Source: a virus. From it: 64,000 nt of DNA. A program made the position numbers and the translations under genes. Under the pieces are notes generated by a model that saw only the letters and a list, made by a program, of their open reading frames with translations, had not been told where the DNA came from and ran no database searches. The stretch covers positions 1 to 64,000 of the IMG/VR virus record IMGVR_UViG_3300046616_000431, one strand, 5' to 3'. Shown piece by piece: positions 1-7,014 of the stretch (position 1 is the first letter of the stretch; each line of letters opens with the position of its first letter).

Positions 1-210
1 ACCGGCGACAACCGGATGGACATCCACTCCTCCGCCGTGTGGGGCGAGGTGCTCAACTACGAGAGCACCGAGAAGAAGGACTACGACGACGCCAAGATCC
101 TCAAGGAGAAGGGCGAGAACCAGAAGAGCACCGGTGCCGCTCTCCTCGCTGTCGGCGTGGTCGTCTTCGTCCTGCGCTTCACCGGCCGCCCGTCCGCCAA
201 GGAGGTCTGA
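1..210 (+). CDS. Small single-pass membrane protein, 5' end outside window
   Basis: The frame is open from the first base, so the start may lie upstream; otherwise the ATG at 16 gives 64 residues. The N-terminal half is charged and probably helical. Residues about 41-56 from that ATG (GAALLAVGVVVFVLRF) form one membrane segment followed by a short basic tail, which suggests a tail-anchored protein with its bulk in the cytoplasm. The next gene starts three bases after the stop, so the two are probably translated together. No family was recognised. Confidence 0.6.
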   Translation, partial: TGDNRMDIHSSAVWGEVLNYESTEKKDYDDAKILKEKGENQKSTGAALLAVGVVVFVLRFTGRPSAKEV

Positions 211-213
211 GCC

Positions 214-513
214 ATGGCCGACAACATGGTCACCGTGCGGCTGCCGCGCGGCCTCGCCGAGGAGATCGCCGCCATCATCGACGCGCACATGGACGAATAC
301 CCCGTCGATCACGAGTGGGAGGTGATCGAGGCCGTCCGCCAGCTCGACCCGGCCAAGGGCGCAGAGATGTACAGGTCGCATCGCTACCGGATCAACGGCG
401 GCACGGTGTACGACGTCAAGGCTCAGCAGGAGGTCGAGACCGAGTTCGCCAACTCCGACGCCGCCCGCGCCTGGGTCAAGCGGCATGGCAAGGCGAGCGA
501 CACCAACGACTGA
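214..513 (+). CDS. Hypothetical protein, 99 aa
   Basis: A perfect ribosome site (AAGGAGGT, 199-206) lies 7 bases before the ATG and fixes the start. The N-terminus reads MADNMVTVRLPRGLAEEIAAI, a short strand followed by a helix, reminiscent of ribbon-helix-helix proteins, but the remainder is acidic and not diagnostic. The middle (YRSHRYRINGGTVYDVKAQQEV) could be a small beta-hairpin. It is the last gene before a strong terminator, so it closes an operon that begins upstream of the window. Function unknown. Confidence 0.7.
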   Translation: MADNMVTVRLPRGLAEEIAAIIDAHMDEYPVDHEWEVIEAVRQLDPAKGAEMYRSHRYRINGGTVYDVKAQQEVETEFANSDAARAWVKRHGKASDTND

Positions 514-521
514 GCCGCCAT

Positions 522-535
522 GACGTCGTGACGTC
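522..535. other. Recurrent 14-mer GACGTCGTGACGTC, copy 1
   Basis: GACGTCGTGACGTC, two GACGTC palindromes separated by GT, sits between a stop codon and a terminator hairpin. Here it extends to TGACGTCGTGACGTCA (521-536). The same 14 bases recur at 4277-4290 and 27300-27313. It is a candidate protein-binding site; no function is shown. Confidence 0.4.
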
Positions 536-550
536 ACGCCACCGGATCGC

Positions 551-600
551 ACGACCCCACCCCAGCGCACTACATAGGGCGCTAGGGTGGGGTCGTTGTT
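551..600 (+). terminator. Hairpin terminator
   Basis: An 18-bp stem with one mismatch (551-568 with 579-596, 10-base loop) built around ACGACCCCACCC is followed by TGTT. It ends the upstream operon just before the gene at 628. Confidence 0.8.
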
Positions 601-627
601 CCACCCCCGCAGAAGGAGACTGTCCAG

Positions 628-1179
628 ATGAAGAAGGCATCCATCAGGCACCGGCGCCTCTACGCCGTCACGGGAGCGGACCGCGTCACCGTTCCCTCGC
701 TGGTGCTGGACAACGCTCTGTGGGACCGCCTGCCCGAGGCGGACGGATTCGTCTACCGGCCCGCCCCTGAAGGCTCACGCCGGTCGACCATCCTCGACCG
801 CGACACCGGCGCCCGCCGGGGCATCCTCGCCGTACTGCCCCGGTCAGGCGCCAAGCTCACCCAGGCCATGGTCAAGAACCTGGAGCGCCTGGCCCGCAAG
901 GCCGAGGACCTGGATGTCCCCGGCACCGGCGAGGACGCTGTCTCGGCGCTGAGGAAGCTCATCGAGGAGCCGCTGATCCTCGACGTCGTCCGCGACGCCA
1001 AGGTCGTCATGCCCTGGGACGCGTACGTCACCGGCGAACGCCTCCACAGCTGCCCAGCCAAAGGCTGCGGCACGCTCGTCGCCATGAACGCAGCCAGCAG
1101 GCTCCGTGCCCACCCCGACCGCACCGGCGCGTCCTGCCCCCGGTCCAACACCCCGCTTACCGAAGAGGAGCGAAACTGA
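628..1179 (+). CDS. Hypothetical protein with C-terminal Cys/His cluster, 183 aa
   Basis: Start ATG follows the ribosome site AGAAGGAGA. The first 25 residues are basic and the middle (about 75-120) is predicted helical. The C-terminal part contains CPAKGCGTLV and, about 20 residues on, HPDRTGASCP, a spacing that could bind one zinc ion. The stop overlaps the next ATG (TGATG), so the two genes are coupled. It opens a two-gene unit bounded by terminators at 551-600 and 1666-1698. No family recognised; a small zinc-binding nucleic-acid protein is one possibility. Confidence 0.75.
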   Translation: MKKASIRHRRLYAVTGADRVTVPSLVLDNALWDRLPEADGFVYRPAPEGSRRSTILDRDTGARRGILAVLPRSGAKLTQAMVKNLERLARKAEDLDVPGTGEDAVSALRKLIEEPLILDVVRDAKVVMPWDAYVTGERLHSCPAKGCGTLVAMNAASRLRAHPDRTGASCPRSNTPLTEEERN

Positions 1180-1661
1180 TGGGTCGCACCCACCTGAGCG
1201 AGGAGTACGCCAAGCTCCTCGACGGCCGCGCCAGGATCGGAGCCGACAGGCTCGTCGATGATCTGATCGCGCGGCTGGCCGAGTACCTCTGGCTCCACTA
1301 CCCCGGCGCCCATCGCGTGCTCATCACCATCGACGACGTCACCGGCCGTGCCGAGCCGATGCAGATCCTCGGCGAGGACGACCGGCCCCTCTGGTCGGTC
1401 GACGGCCCCGGCTGGGAGCCGGGCGGGGACAATGGCCCGCTCCAGTCCCTCGCCCCTGGTGACGCCGCCGACCGCCACGGCGCGCGCATCCACCACGATC
1501 TCGCCCTCCTCGGCATGCTGTTGCCCGAGGGAACCCAGTGGTCCGAGCCCTGGCCCGGACAGGGGATACGCTCGACGGCGCCGGGCGCCGACTGGGAGAT
1601 CATTCTTCCCACCAGTACCAACCGGTTGCAGTTTCTCGAAGAAGAAAAAATGGGAAAGTAA
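1179..1661 (+). CDS. Hypothetical protein, 160 aa
   Basis: It starts inside the stop codon of the preceding gene (TGATG) and so depends on coupled translation. The protein has a helical N-terminus (EEYAKLLDGRARIGADRLVDDLIARLAEYL), then a strand-rich part with VLITIDDVTG and repeated acidic or proline-rich turns. The C-terminus ends in a charged run, EEEKMGK. No signal peptide, membrane segment or catalytic motif is visible. A perfect terminator begins five bases after the stop. Function unknown. Confidence 0.75.
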   Translation: MGRTHLSEEYAKLLDGRARIGADRLVDDLIARLAEYLWLHYPGAHRVLITIDDVTGRAEPMQILGEDDRPLWSVDGPGWEPGGDNGPLQSLAPGDAADRHGARIHHDLALLGMLLPEGTQWSEPWPGQGIRSTAPGADWEIILPTSTNRLQFLEEEKMGK

Positions 1662-1665
1662 TTCC

Positions 1666-1698
1666 ACCTACCCCAGCTTTGGGGTAGGTTCTTTTTTT
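1666..1698 (+). terminator. Intrinsic terminator with T-tract
   Basis: Ten-bp perfect stem ACCTACCCCA / TGGGGTAGGT (1666-1675, 1680-1689), 4-base loop, then seven T residues (1692-1698). This is the only hairpin in the window with a classical long T run. Confidence 0.92.
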
Positions 1699-1770
1699 AG
1701 ACGGAACAGGCCGCGCCAACGGCCTCTCCGCCCGCCAATTTCCCTCGACCCGCCACGAAGGAAGAAGACC

Positions 1771-2259
1771 ATGAACTCTGCTGCTGTCTCCCGCGCTGCC
1801 CTGACCGCCGCGCTCGGCGCCGTCACAGCCTCCCTGATGCTGGGCACCGCCACCCCTGCCGAAGCCGCCACCCTTAAACAGGCGGCCCTGAAGGTCGCCG
1901 CCGCCCAGAAGGGCGACCCGTACCAGTACGGCGCGACGGGCCCGGACCGCTTCGACTGCTCCGGCCTCACGTACTACTCGTACAAGAAGGCGGGCAAGAA
2001 GATCTCCCGCACCGCGCAGGCTCAGTACAACAACTCCCGGCACATTTCCGGGCACAGCGTGGCCAAGGGCGACCTGGTCTTCATCGGCCAGTCGACCAGG
2101 TCGATATACCACGTGGGTATCTACGCGGGCTTCTGGTCCGGCAAGTCGTGGATCTGGAATGCCAACACCGGCGCGTACCGGGGGCGCAAGGTCGTGCTGG
2201 CGCCGCTGCGCGAGTACACCACCCGTGGGTCGAAGGCGTACTTCGGCGAGGTCAAGTAA
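1771..2259 (+). CDS. Secreted NlpC/P60 cell-wall peptidase
   Basis: 162 residues from the ATG at 1771 (ribosome site AAGGAAG). Residues 1-32 form a signal peptide: short polar start, hydrophobic core LTAALGAVTASLMLG, and the cleavage motif AEA-A. The mature part is one NlpC/P60 domain with catalytic Cys63 in DRFDCSGLTYYSY, His114 in IYHVGIYAG, and KGDLVFIG between them. Such enzymes cut peptidoglycan stem peptides outside the membrane. A signal peptide is unusual for a phage lysin, and the gene lies far from the lysis genes at 18-19.7 kb. It may remodel the host wall or exclude superinfecting phage (inference). The next ATG overlaps the stop (TAATG). Confidence 0.88.
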   Translation: MNSAAVSRAALTAALGAVTASLMLGTATPAEAATLKQAALKVAAAQKGDPYQYGATGPDRFDCSGLTYYSYKKAGKKISRTAQAQYNNSRHISGHSVAKGDLVFIGQSTRSIYHVGIYAGFWSGKSWIWNANTGAYRGRKVVLAPLREYTTRGSKAYFGEVK

Positions 2260-2696
2260 TGTCCGTGTACTCCACGTACCGCCGGGCGCTTGCGACCGCC
2301 GACGCCTATCTGAGGCTCAACATCACCACGGGGCTCGCCGACGTCATCGTCGGCTCCCAGGTCGACTTCCTGCTCGTCGACACCTACCGCGACGACAAGG
2401 TGCAGCCTGGCAAGGGTGGCCGCTACCAGGTCGACACGGCTGACGGCCAGTGTGTGCGGTTCTCGCCGATCGCCCGGGTCCGGGTGCCGTACGCAAACTG
2501 GTACCAGCACGCCACGAGCCCCGACGGCCGCGTCTCCCACCCCCGGGCGCCGATGACCGGCAAGCAGGTGCACAAGAAGACCACCCGCCTCGACGGGATC
2601 CACGTCCTGGCATCCGGCGACATCGTGCACCTCCGCCGGGGGCGCTGCGTGGAGTCGTGGAGCCCCCTCCCTGACACTCCTGAGGAGAACCGGTAG
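2259..2696 (+). CDS. Hypothetical protein co-translated with secreted NlpC/P60
   Basis: 145 residues, starting in the TAATG overlap with the secreted peptidase, so the two products are probably made together. It is a strand-rich, mildly basic protein with motifs such as VDFLLVDTYRDDKVQPGKGG and CVRFSPIARVRVPYANWYQH, and no signal peptide or membrane segment. It could be a cytoplasmic partner or immunity-type protein for the peptidase (inference from context only). A 17-bp perfect terminator follows 10 bases after the stop. Confidence 0.75.
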   Translation: MSVYSTYRRALATADAYLRLNITTGLADVIVGSQVDFLLVDTYRDDKVQPGKGGRYQVDTADGQCVRFSPIARVRVPYANWYQHATSPDGRVSHPRAPMTGKQVHKKTTRLDGIHVLASGDIVHLRRGRCVESWSPLPDTPEENR

Positions 2697-2706
2697 GTTC
2701 AAGATC

Positions 2707-2745
2707 GACAAAAGCCCCATGACTGTCTGTCATGGGGCTTTTGTC
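2707..2745. terminator. Strong symmetric terminator
   Basis: A perfect 17-bp stem, GACAAAAGCCCCATGAC with GTCATGGGGCTTTTGTC (2707-2723 and 2729-2745) around TGTCT. A-rich and T-rich stem bases make it usable in both directions. Confidence 0.88.
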
Positions 2746-2816
2746 ATATGCGCAGTTGGCAGGGTAGCCCATCACAGATGGGGCACCGAGTGTCACTTTT
2801 TTGCATATGCCTAGCG

Positions 2817-2849
2817 GCGTTCGAAACCGGGTGTAGAGTGATCGAACGC
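2817..2849 (+). promoter_or_regulatory. Inverted repeat in promoter region of the 2914 operon
   Basis: GCGTTCGA (2817-2824) and TCGAACGC (2842-2849) form a perfect 8-bp inverted repeat. The 17 bases between them include TAGAGT (2834-2839), a possible -10 box; no convincing -35 is seen. It lies after a terminator and before the first gene of a new operon, so it is probably an operator/promoter. The half-sites resemble actinobacterial LexA half-sites, but the spacing and order are wrong for a SOS box. Confidence 0.5.
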
Positions 2850-2913
2850 AGACCCCGCCAAGTCTGCTCATCAGCCCGCCACTTGCCGTCTCCACCCGCC
2901 AGGAGATCTCTTC

Positions 2914-3174
2914 ATGTCTTCAGCCGCACCCCCGCGTCTCGCCTCCGAGCACGTCACGAGTGAGCTGATCGACGACTCCTACACCCTCCCCCTCGACCTC
3001 GCGGCTCAGCTGCTGGGGTGTTCCGAGGAGGACGCGCGACGGCTGGTCGACTACTCGCAGCTCAACGCGAAGTCCGGCATCGAAGGCCCGCTCACGGTCA
3101 AAAGGAACCAGGGCGTCACCTTGCTGTCCGTTCTCGCCTACCGCCGCCAGACGGCGACCGCCCACTCCGCCTGA
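2914..3174 (+). CDS. Small putative DNA-binding protein, 86 aa
   Basis: Start ATG follows CCAGGAGAT. After a disordered first 15 residues comes LPLDLAAQLLGCSEEDARRLVDYSQLNAKSG, which has the helix-turn-helix rhythm of small excisionase/MerR-like proteins that test a cell-type codeword at the second helix. It heads a run of five tightly packed genes (2914-4479) downstream of the operator-like repeat at 2817-2849, so a regulatory role is plausible. The fold assignment is by eye only. Confidence 0.65.
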   Translation: MSSAAPPRLASEHVTSELIDDSYTLPLDLAAQLLGCSEEDARRLVDYSQLNAKSGIEGPLTVKRNQGVTLLSVLAYRRQTATAHSA

Positions 3175-3194
3175 GACGAAAGGGGGCAACCGCC

Positions 3195-3701
3195 ATGCCC
3201 CGGCCCGACATGCTCGCCGTTCGCTCCGCACTGGACCTGACCGACAGGCAGTCTCACCGCCTGGTCGCGTTTGCAGCCCTGGATGACATCACCGGCTACA
3301 AGCGCCCCCGCTCTCTGTGGAACCACCCGACTCTGGCCCGGCAGCTCGGGCTGGGCCCGCACTTCGTGGCCCTCCTGCAGAACTACCTTCTGTACCGCGC
3401 CGCCCGGGACATCAGCCACGCGCAGAGTCTGCGCCCGCACGGCGACAACGTGGCCCTGCTGGTCCGCGTCGAGGACGAAAGGCCGCTGGACCGGATCCGC
3501 ATGGTGGCCAGCAGGCAGCGCGAGGCCCAGCTGGCCGCGCTGCTCGCCCTCGGAATGGTCCGCAAGGTCCGCGTCGAGGGCTTGGTCGTCGTCGACATCG
3601 AAAGATCTCTGGGCCGCGCCTGCGGGCTCGCCTGGGAAGACCTCACCGCCATCTACCAGCGTCAGCGCACCGCCCAGAAGAAGGAGCTGATCGGAGCATG
3701 A
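3195..3701 (+). CDS. Hypothetical protein, 168 aa
   Basis: Start ATG at 3195 follows AAAGGGGGC. The protein is mostly helical, with SALDLTDRQSHRLVAFAALDDITGYKRPRSLWNHPTLARQLGL, a winged-helix-like beginning (RSLWNHPTLARQLGL could be a recognition unit). A second half, VASRQREAQLAALLALGMVRKVRVEGLVVVDIERS, ends like a wing. It may bind DNA. Its stop overlaps the next ATG (ATGA). No family named. Confidence 0.7.
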   Translation: MPRPDMLAVRSALDLTDRQSHRLVAFAALDDITGYKRPRSLWNHPTLARQLGLGPHFVALLQNYLLYRAARDISHAQSLRPHGDNVALLVRVEDERPLDRIRMVASRQREAQLAALLALGMVRKVRVEGLVVVDIERSLGRACGLAWEDLTAIYQRQRTAQKKELIGA

Positions 3702-4309
3702 GCATCAAGGACACCCCCATCGGGGTCACCCTCACGTACAAGCCGCACGGCGCGTTCCTGCCGGTGGACCGCGAGTTCCCCTGGGCGACGCCGGACGACC
3801 TGGTGTTCGTCCTGGCCGCCTTCCAGGCCCGCCAGGGGCGGGGCCGGGTCACCAGAGCCGAGATCGTCGAGGCGCTCCACGAGGCCCGCATGAGCCAGAT
3901 GGAGTGGCACGAGGACCACATGCGTACGGCGCTGCTCACGGGGCTGGGCTGGTGGGCGAAGCTGGTGCCGTCGAGGCTGATAGACCGGGTCATCGAGCTG
4001 GCGATGAACCACTACTACGAGTCCACCTCGCAGTGGGCCGTGGAGATGGCCGACCTGTACGAGCAGGTGAACAGCCTGAACTCGCGGATGAGCGACGTCG
4101 GCCGGGCGCAGACGCAGCAGGCGCGGATCCGCCGGGCCGCGCCGTCGTATGGGCCGATGATCCACTGCGGTGGCGGATGCGACAAGGCGATCCTGCTGGA
4201 GCACCTCGCGAGTCCGCCGCCGGGCTGGACCGTCAGCGAGGAGAAGGTGCCGTTCTGTCCCGAGCACTCCGGCGCTGACGTCGTGACGTCGCAGGTGGTT
4301 TCTTCCTGA
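3698..4309 (+). CDS. Hypothetical protein with C-terminal zinc-finger-like motif, 203 aa
   Basis: ATG at 3698 overlaps the previous stop (ATGA). The N-terminal 75 residues (FLPVDREFPWATPDDLVFVLAAFQARQGRGRVTRAEIVEALHEARMS) look like a winged-helix domain. A central amphipathic helix (YEQVNSLNSRMSDVGRAQTQQARIRR) may form a coiled coil. Near the end MIHCGGGCDKA and VPFCPEH supply three Cys and one His, enough for one zinc ion. The last residues DVVTSQ are encoded over copy 2 of the recurrent 14-mer. Unknown function, probably nucleic-acid binding. Confidence 0.7.
   Translation: MSIKDTPIGVTLTYKPHGAFLPVDREFPWATPDDLVFVLAAFQARQGRGRVTRAEIVEALHEARMSQMEWHEDHMRTALLTGLGWWAKLVPSRLIDRVIELAMNHYYESTSQWAVEMADLYEQVNSLNSRMSDVGRAQTQQARIRRAAPSYGPMIHCGGGCDKAILLEHLASPPPGWTVSEEKVPFCPEHSGADVVTSQVVSS
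4277..4290. other. Recurrent 14-mer GACGTCGTGACGTC, copy 2
   Basis: Lies inside the last codons of the 3698 gene (reads D-V-V-T). Identical to the copies at 522-535 and 27300-27313. Confidence 0.4.
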
Positions 4310-4479
4310 TGGGGCGTTTTCTTCTCGGTCTGTTCCTTGCCGGTGCCACCTTCTGGGCGGTCTGGAGAGGAACCGGCGATCCGGCGCTGGCCATATTCGT
4401 GATGTGCATGGTCGCCCTGAGCGTCTGGTTCGGCGCCTTCCGGTGCCGGTGCGAGTCCTGCACCGAGGCGCGCGGGTAA
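4309..4479 (+). CDS. 56-residue membrane protein with CxCxxC tail
   Basis: An ATG overlapping the previous stop (TGATG) opens a 57-codon frame: MGRFLLGLFLAGATFWAVW, a short polar loop (RGTGDP), then ALAIFVMCMVALSVWFGAF, then FRCRCESCTEARG. The two hydrophobic stretches are each long enough to span the membrane, so both ends should face the same side, probably the cytoplasm. The CRCESC cluster could bind metal or form disulfides. It ends the operon that starts at 2914. Two-pass proteins of this size are typical phage accessory products; no function can be assigned. Confidence 0.75.
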   Translation: MGRFLLGLFLAGATFWAVWRGTGDPALAIFVMCMVALSVWFGAFRCRCESCTEARG

Positions 4480-4490
4480 CGCTCGGGGCG

Positions 4491-4525
4491 CTGTCTGTGA
4501 GCCGTCCAGCAGCACCAGGGGGTGG
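4491..4525 (+). promoter_or_regulatory. Bipartite element 1 (dcd)
   Basis: CTGTC (4491-4495), 20-base spacer, CAGGGGGTGG (4516-4525); 18 bases before the dcd start. First copy of the repeated late-type element. Confidence 0.65.
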
Positions 4526-4543
4526 GGAAGGGAGCCCACCACC

Positions 4544-5092
4544 ATGCTGCTGGCCGATCACCAGATCATTGACCGCATTCACGGCGGAGATCTGAAAATC
4601 TCGCCGTTCGACCCCACCCGAGTACAGCCCGCCTCCGTGGACATGCTGCTCGACCAGTACGTACGCACGCTGGCCGGGCCGAAGTGGGGCGAGATCGACG
4701 TCGCCAACGTCCCAGCCCGGCACACCACGCTCAGCGAGATCGGCGACGACGGCTGGCTGCTGGACCCGGGCGACTTCATCCTCGGTTGCACCGTGGAACG
4801 TGTGACCCTGCCGCCCGATTTGGCAGCGAGGGTCGAAGGCAAGAGTTCCCTGGGCCGGTTGGGCCTGACCGTGCACGTGACGGCAGGCTTCATCGACCCG
4901 GGGTTCAGCGGGCAGATCACGCTGGAGATCGCCAACCTGTCCGGCAAGCCGATCCGGCTCCGGCGGCTGATGCCGATCGCCCAGCTGTGCCTGATCCCGA
5001 TGGCGGCCGTCCCCGAGCGGCCGTACGGGCGGGCGGGCAACCACTACCAGGACCAGTACGGTCCCACGGAGTCGCGCTACGAATTGCGCTGA
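4544..5092 (+). CDS. dcd: dCTP deaminase
   Basis: 182 residues, the usual Dcd length. Cytosolic enzyme that converts dCTP to dUTP and ammonia, supplying uracil nucleotides for thymidylate synthesis. Signature segment EGKSSLGRLGLTVHVTAGFIDPG runs from residue 98; KSSLGR (100-105) and Glu128 in ITLEIAN match the family's active-site Ser, Arg and Glu. N-terminal ISPFDPTRVQPASVDM is also typical. The ribosome site is GGAAGGGAG. It stands alone between element 1 and the 5168 gene. With thyX at 41830 it provides two steps of a route from dCTP to dTMP. Bifunctional dCTP deaminase/dUTPases are close relatives and cannot be excluded. Confidence 0.93.
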   Translation: MLLADHQIIDRIHGGDLKISPFDPTRVQPASVDMLLDQYVRTLAGPKWGEIDVANVPARHTTLSEIGDDGWLLDPGDFILGCTVERVTLPPDLAARVEGKSSLGRLGLTVHVTAGFIDPGFSGQITLEIANLSGKPIRLRRLMPIAQLCLIPMAAVPERPYGRAGNHYQDQYGPTESRYELR

Positions 5093-5104
5093 TCCTGGAA
5101 CTTT

Positions 5105-5147
5105 GGCGGTGGTTGTCGGAGCCCCCCGGCAGAATGACACCACCGCC
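5105..5147. terminator. Hairpin after dcd, possible weak terminator
   Basis: GGCGGTGGT...TGTC pairs with GACACCACCGCC (5105-5117 and 5136-5147) with one bulged base. There is no T run, so it could equally be an operator for the next gene. Confidence 0.45.
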
Positions 5148-5167
5148 AAGGCGCAGGGAGAACAGCG

Positions 5168-6940
5168 ATGGCAAAGCGTAAGCAGGGCCTGCTTCCGTGG
5201 CCCGAGAACATCTGGCACACCGAGGGGTGCGCCACCACCGCCGGGCTCGTGTACGACATCCAGACGTACCTGATGCAGATGCACCAGGTGGGACGCATCC
5301 AGCAGTACCGCGAGTTCGACCCCCGGGACAACGACCCCGGCAGCCGCGCGTGGTGGGGGTTCGACGCCGGATGGTGCACCGACGACGGCGCCCGTGTCCG
5401 GGCCCGCCTGAACCTGATGCCGGACCAGATCGAGGCGGAGCATCTGGGGGCGACCCGGGAGACGGTCTCCGCCAACCGCACGATCCCGCTGCGGATGGGC
5501 TGGACCGTGACGGCCGAGGCCGACCGGCCCTGGCAGCCGGAGTGGGCCTCGCCCGCCCTGGCGTTCCTTCCTGCGCGCGGCGACCTGAACTGGGACCGGG
5601 ACTGGCTCACCGGCCAGCTGTCGATGCACGCCATCACGGCCTTCAGCGAGATCGCCCCTGAGCGGACCCGCAAGCTGCTTGAGCAGCTGTCGATGTCCAC
5701 CTGGTACACCACGGTCATCACCCACGACCGGCGCCCCATCACGTCCGAGCCGCTGCCGGGCCTGTTCGGCATGCTGCCGGACAGCATGGTCGGCCGGGTC
5801 CTGGAGATCCGCGCCTACGGCGACCAGGACCAGGTGTTCAACGAGCTGCTCACCGAGCACCGGGTCTCGCTGCCCTGGGGCGGCTCGGTGATCCTGCCGT
5901 CCATCCCGCGCAAGGACCACTGGAACTCGGCCGACTACGCGCTCAGGGTGCCCGGTGGGGACTTCTCCCGGCTGCTGCAGAAGACCGCCCTGCACGTCAT
6001 GCGGTACGCGGCCTTCCCCTCTCACTACCATGACCGGGTCCGTGACGCGGCGGAGAGTATGCGGGCCTCCTGGGAGCTGCCGGAGGTCGAGCTGGCGGCC
6101 GGTCACCTCCAGCTGAAGCTGGACGATGCGCTGCGGGACGTTGGCGAGCTGCGGCTGGAGCTGGAGTCTGCCAGCCTCCGGATCGAGGATCTGGAAGAGA
6201 AGCGCCGGGCGGCCGAGGAGATCGCCAGGGAGGCCGAGGGCACGGTCCTGGAGACGATGAAGGCGTACCGGGAGCACCCGCTGGAGGTGCGGGCGGCGGA
6301 GGCGCTGGCGCAGGCTGAGGCGGCGTTCTCGGAGCAGGAGGCGGCCGAGGCGCTGGCGGAGGACCTGACGGCCGAGGTGTCGTGGCTGCGGCGCCAGCTG
6401 GCCCAGGTGCCCGGCCGCTCGTACGGGGAGAAGGCGCCGGAGCGGCCGAAGGGACCCAGGGACTGGCACGAGCTTCCGGAGCTGATCTCTTCCCTGATGC
6501 CGCACATCGCGCTGGGGATCTCGTGGGAGCCGGTGGAGAAGCTGTACGGGCACAAGCACGAGATGAACTGGCTGCGCCGGACCTGGGACGTCCTGGAGGC
6601 GCTGGAGGCGTACGCGGAGGCGAAGAAGGAGCACGGGTCGGGTGTCCTGCCGCACTTCACCTCCTACCTGAACTGGCCCAAGGCCACGGTCCTGGTTCCC
6701 TTGAGTTTCTACAGCGCCAAGGAGACGTCGGTGCTTCGCCGGGACCCGAAGTGGAAGGCGATGCGGATGGTCAGGGTGCCGGGTCTGGGCGAGGTCTTCA
6801 TGGGCGAGCACTTCCGTATCGGCGGCAACCGGCCTCCCGCGCCGCGCATGCACGTCTACGACGACACCTCCGGCCCGACCGGGAAGATCCACGTCGGTTA
6901 CATCGGCCCGCACCTGCCGAACGGCAACGACGCCTCCTAG
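5168..6940 (+). CDS. 590-residue coiled-coil protein of unknown function
   Basis: Start ATG follows AGGGAGAA. Residues 1-300 form a mixed domain rich in Trp and aromatic residues (WWGFDAGW, WTVTAEADRPW, STWYTTVITHDRRP). Residues about 300-410 are a continuous coiled coil with Ala/Glu/Leu heptads. The C-terminal 90 residues end in HFRIGG...PRMHVYDD...GKIHVGYIGPHLPN, a compact strand-rich module that I associate from memory with the ends of other actinobacterial proteins of unknown role. No Walker motif is present, so it is not a terminase. No repeated element was seen upstream, unlike its neighbours, so it may be expressed from dcd or another signal. Confidence 0.8.
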   Translation: MAKRKQGLLPWPENIWHTEGCATTAGLVYDIQTYLMQMHQVGRIQQYREFDPRDNDPGSRAWWGFDAGWCTDDGARVRARLNLMPDQIEAEHLGATRETVSANRTIPLRMGWTVTAEADRPWQPEWASPALAFLPARGDLNWDRDWLTGQLSMHAITAFSEIAPERTRKLLEQLSMSTWYTTVITHDRRPITSEPLPGLFGMLPDSMVGRVLEIRAYGDQDQVFNELLTEHRVSLPWGGSVILPSIPRKDHWNSADYALRVPGGDFSRLLQKTALHVMRYAAFPSHYHDRVRDAAESMRASWELPEVELAAGHLQLKLDDALRDVGELRLELESASLRIEDLEEKRRAAEEIAREAEGTVLETMKAYREHPLEVRAAEALAQAEAAFSEQEAAEALAEDLTAEVSWLRRQLAQVPGRSYGEKAPERPKGPRDWHELPELISSLMPHIALGISWEPVEKLYGHKHEMNWLRRTWDVLEALEAYAEAKKEHGSGVLPHFTSYLNWPKATVLVPLSFYSAKETSVLRRDPKWKAMRMVRVPGLGEVFMGEHFRIGGNRPPAPRMHVYDDTSGPTGKIHVGYIGPHLPNGNDAS

Positions 6941-6961
6941 CACCTCTTCTCCTCCTGCTTG

Positions 6962-6997
6962 CTGTCTCACCCCTCTCTACGCCCTTCCAAGGGGCGA
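6962..6997 (+). promoter_or_regulatory. Bipartite element 2
   Basis: CTGTC (6962-6966), 22-base spacer, AAGGGGCGA (6989-6997). The right box lies in the loop of a perfect 9-bp inverted repeat, TCACCCCTC/GAGGGGTGA (6967-6975, 7001-7009). Start codon of the next gene at 7015. Confidence 0.7.
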
Positions 6998-7014
6998 AGG
7001 GAGGGGTGATTTGC

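Noticed and set aside
2817-2849. LexA/SOS box
   Set aside because: Half-sites are similar (TTCGA/TCGAA) but the order is reversed and the gap of 17 bases does not fit.
5168-6940. Large terminase
   Set aside because: No Walker A or nuclease motif; the middle is a coiled coil. Terminase is presumed outside the window.
3662-6970. Reverse-strand frame of 1102 codons
   Set aside because: It lies opposite dcd and the 5168 gene, is made mostly of Arg, Gly, Pro, Val and His, and has no ribosome site. GC-rich codon structure on the other strand explains it.
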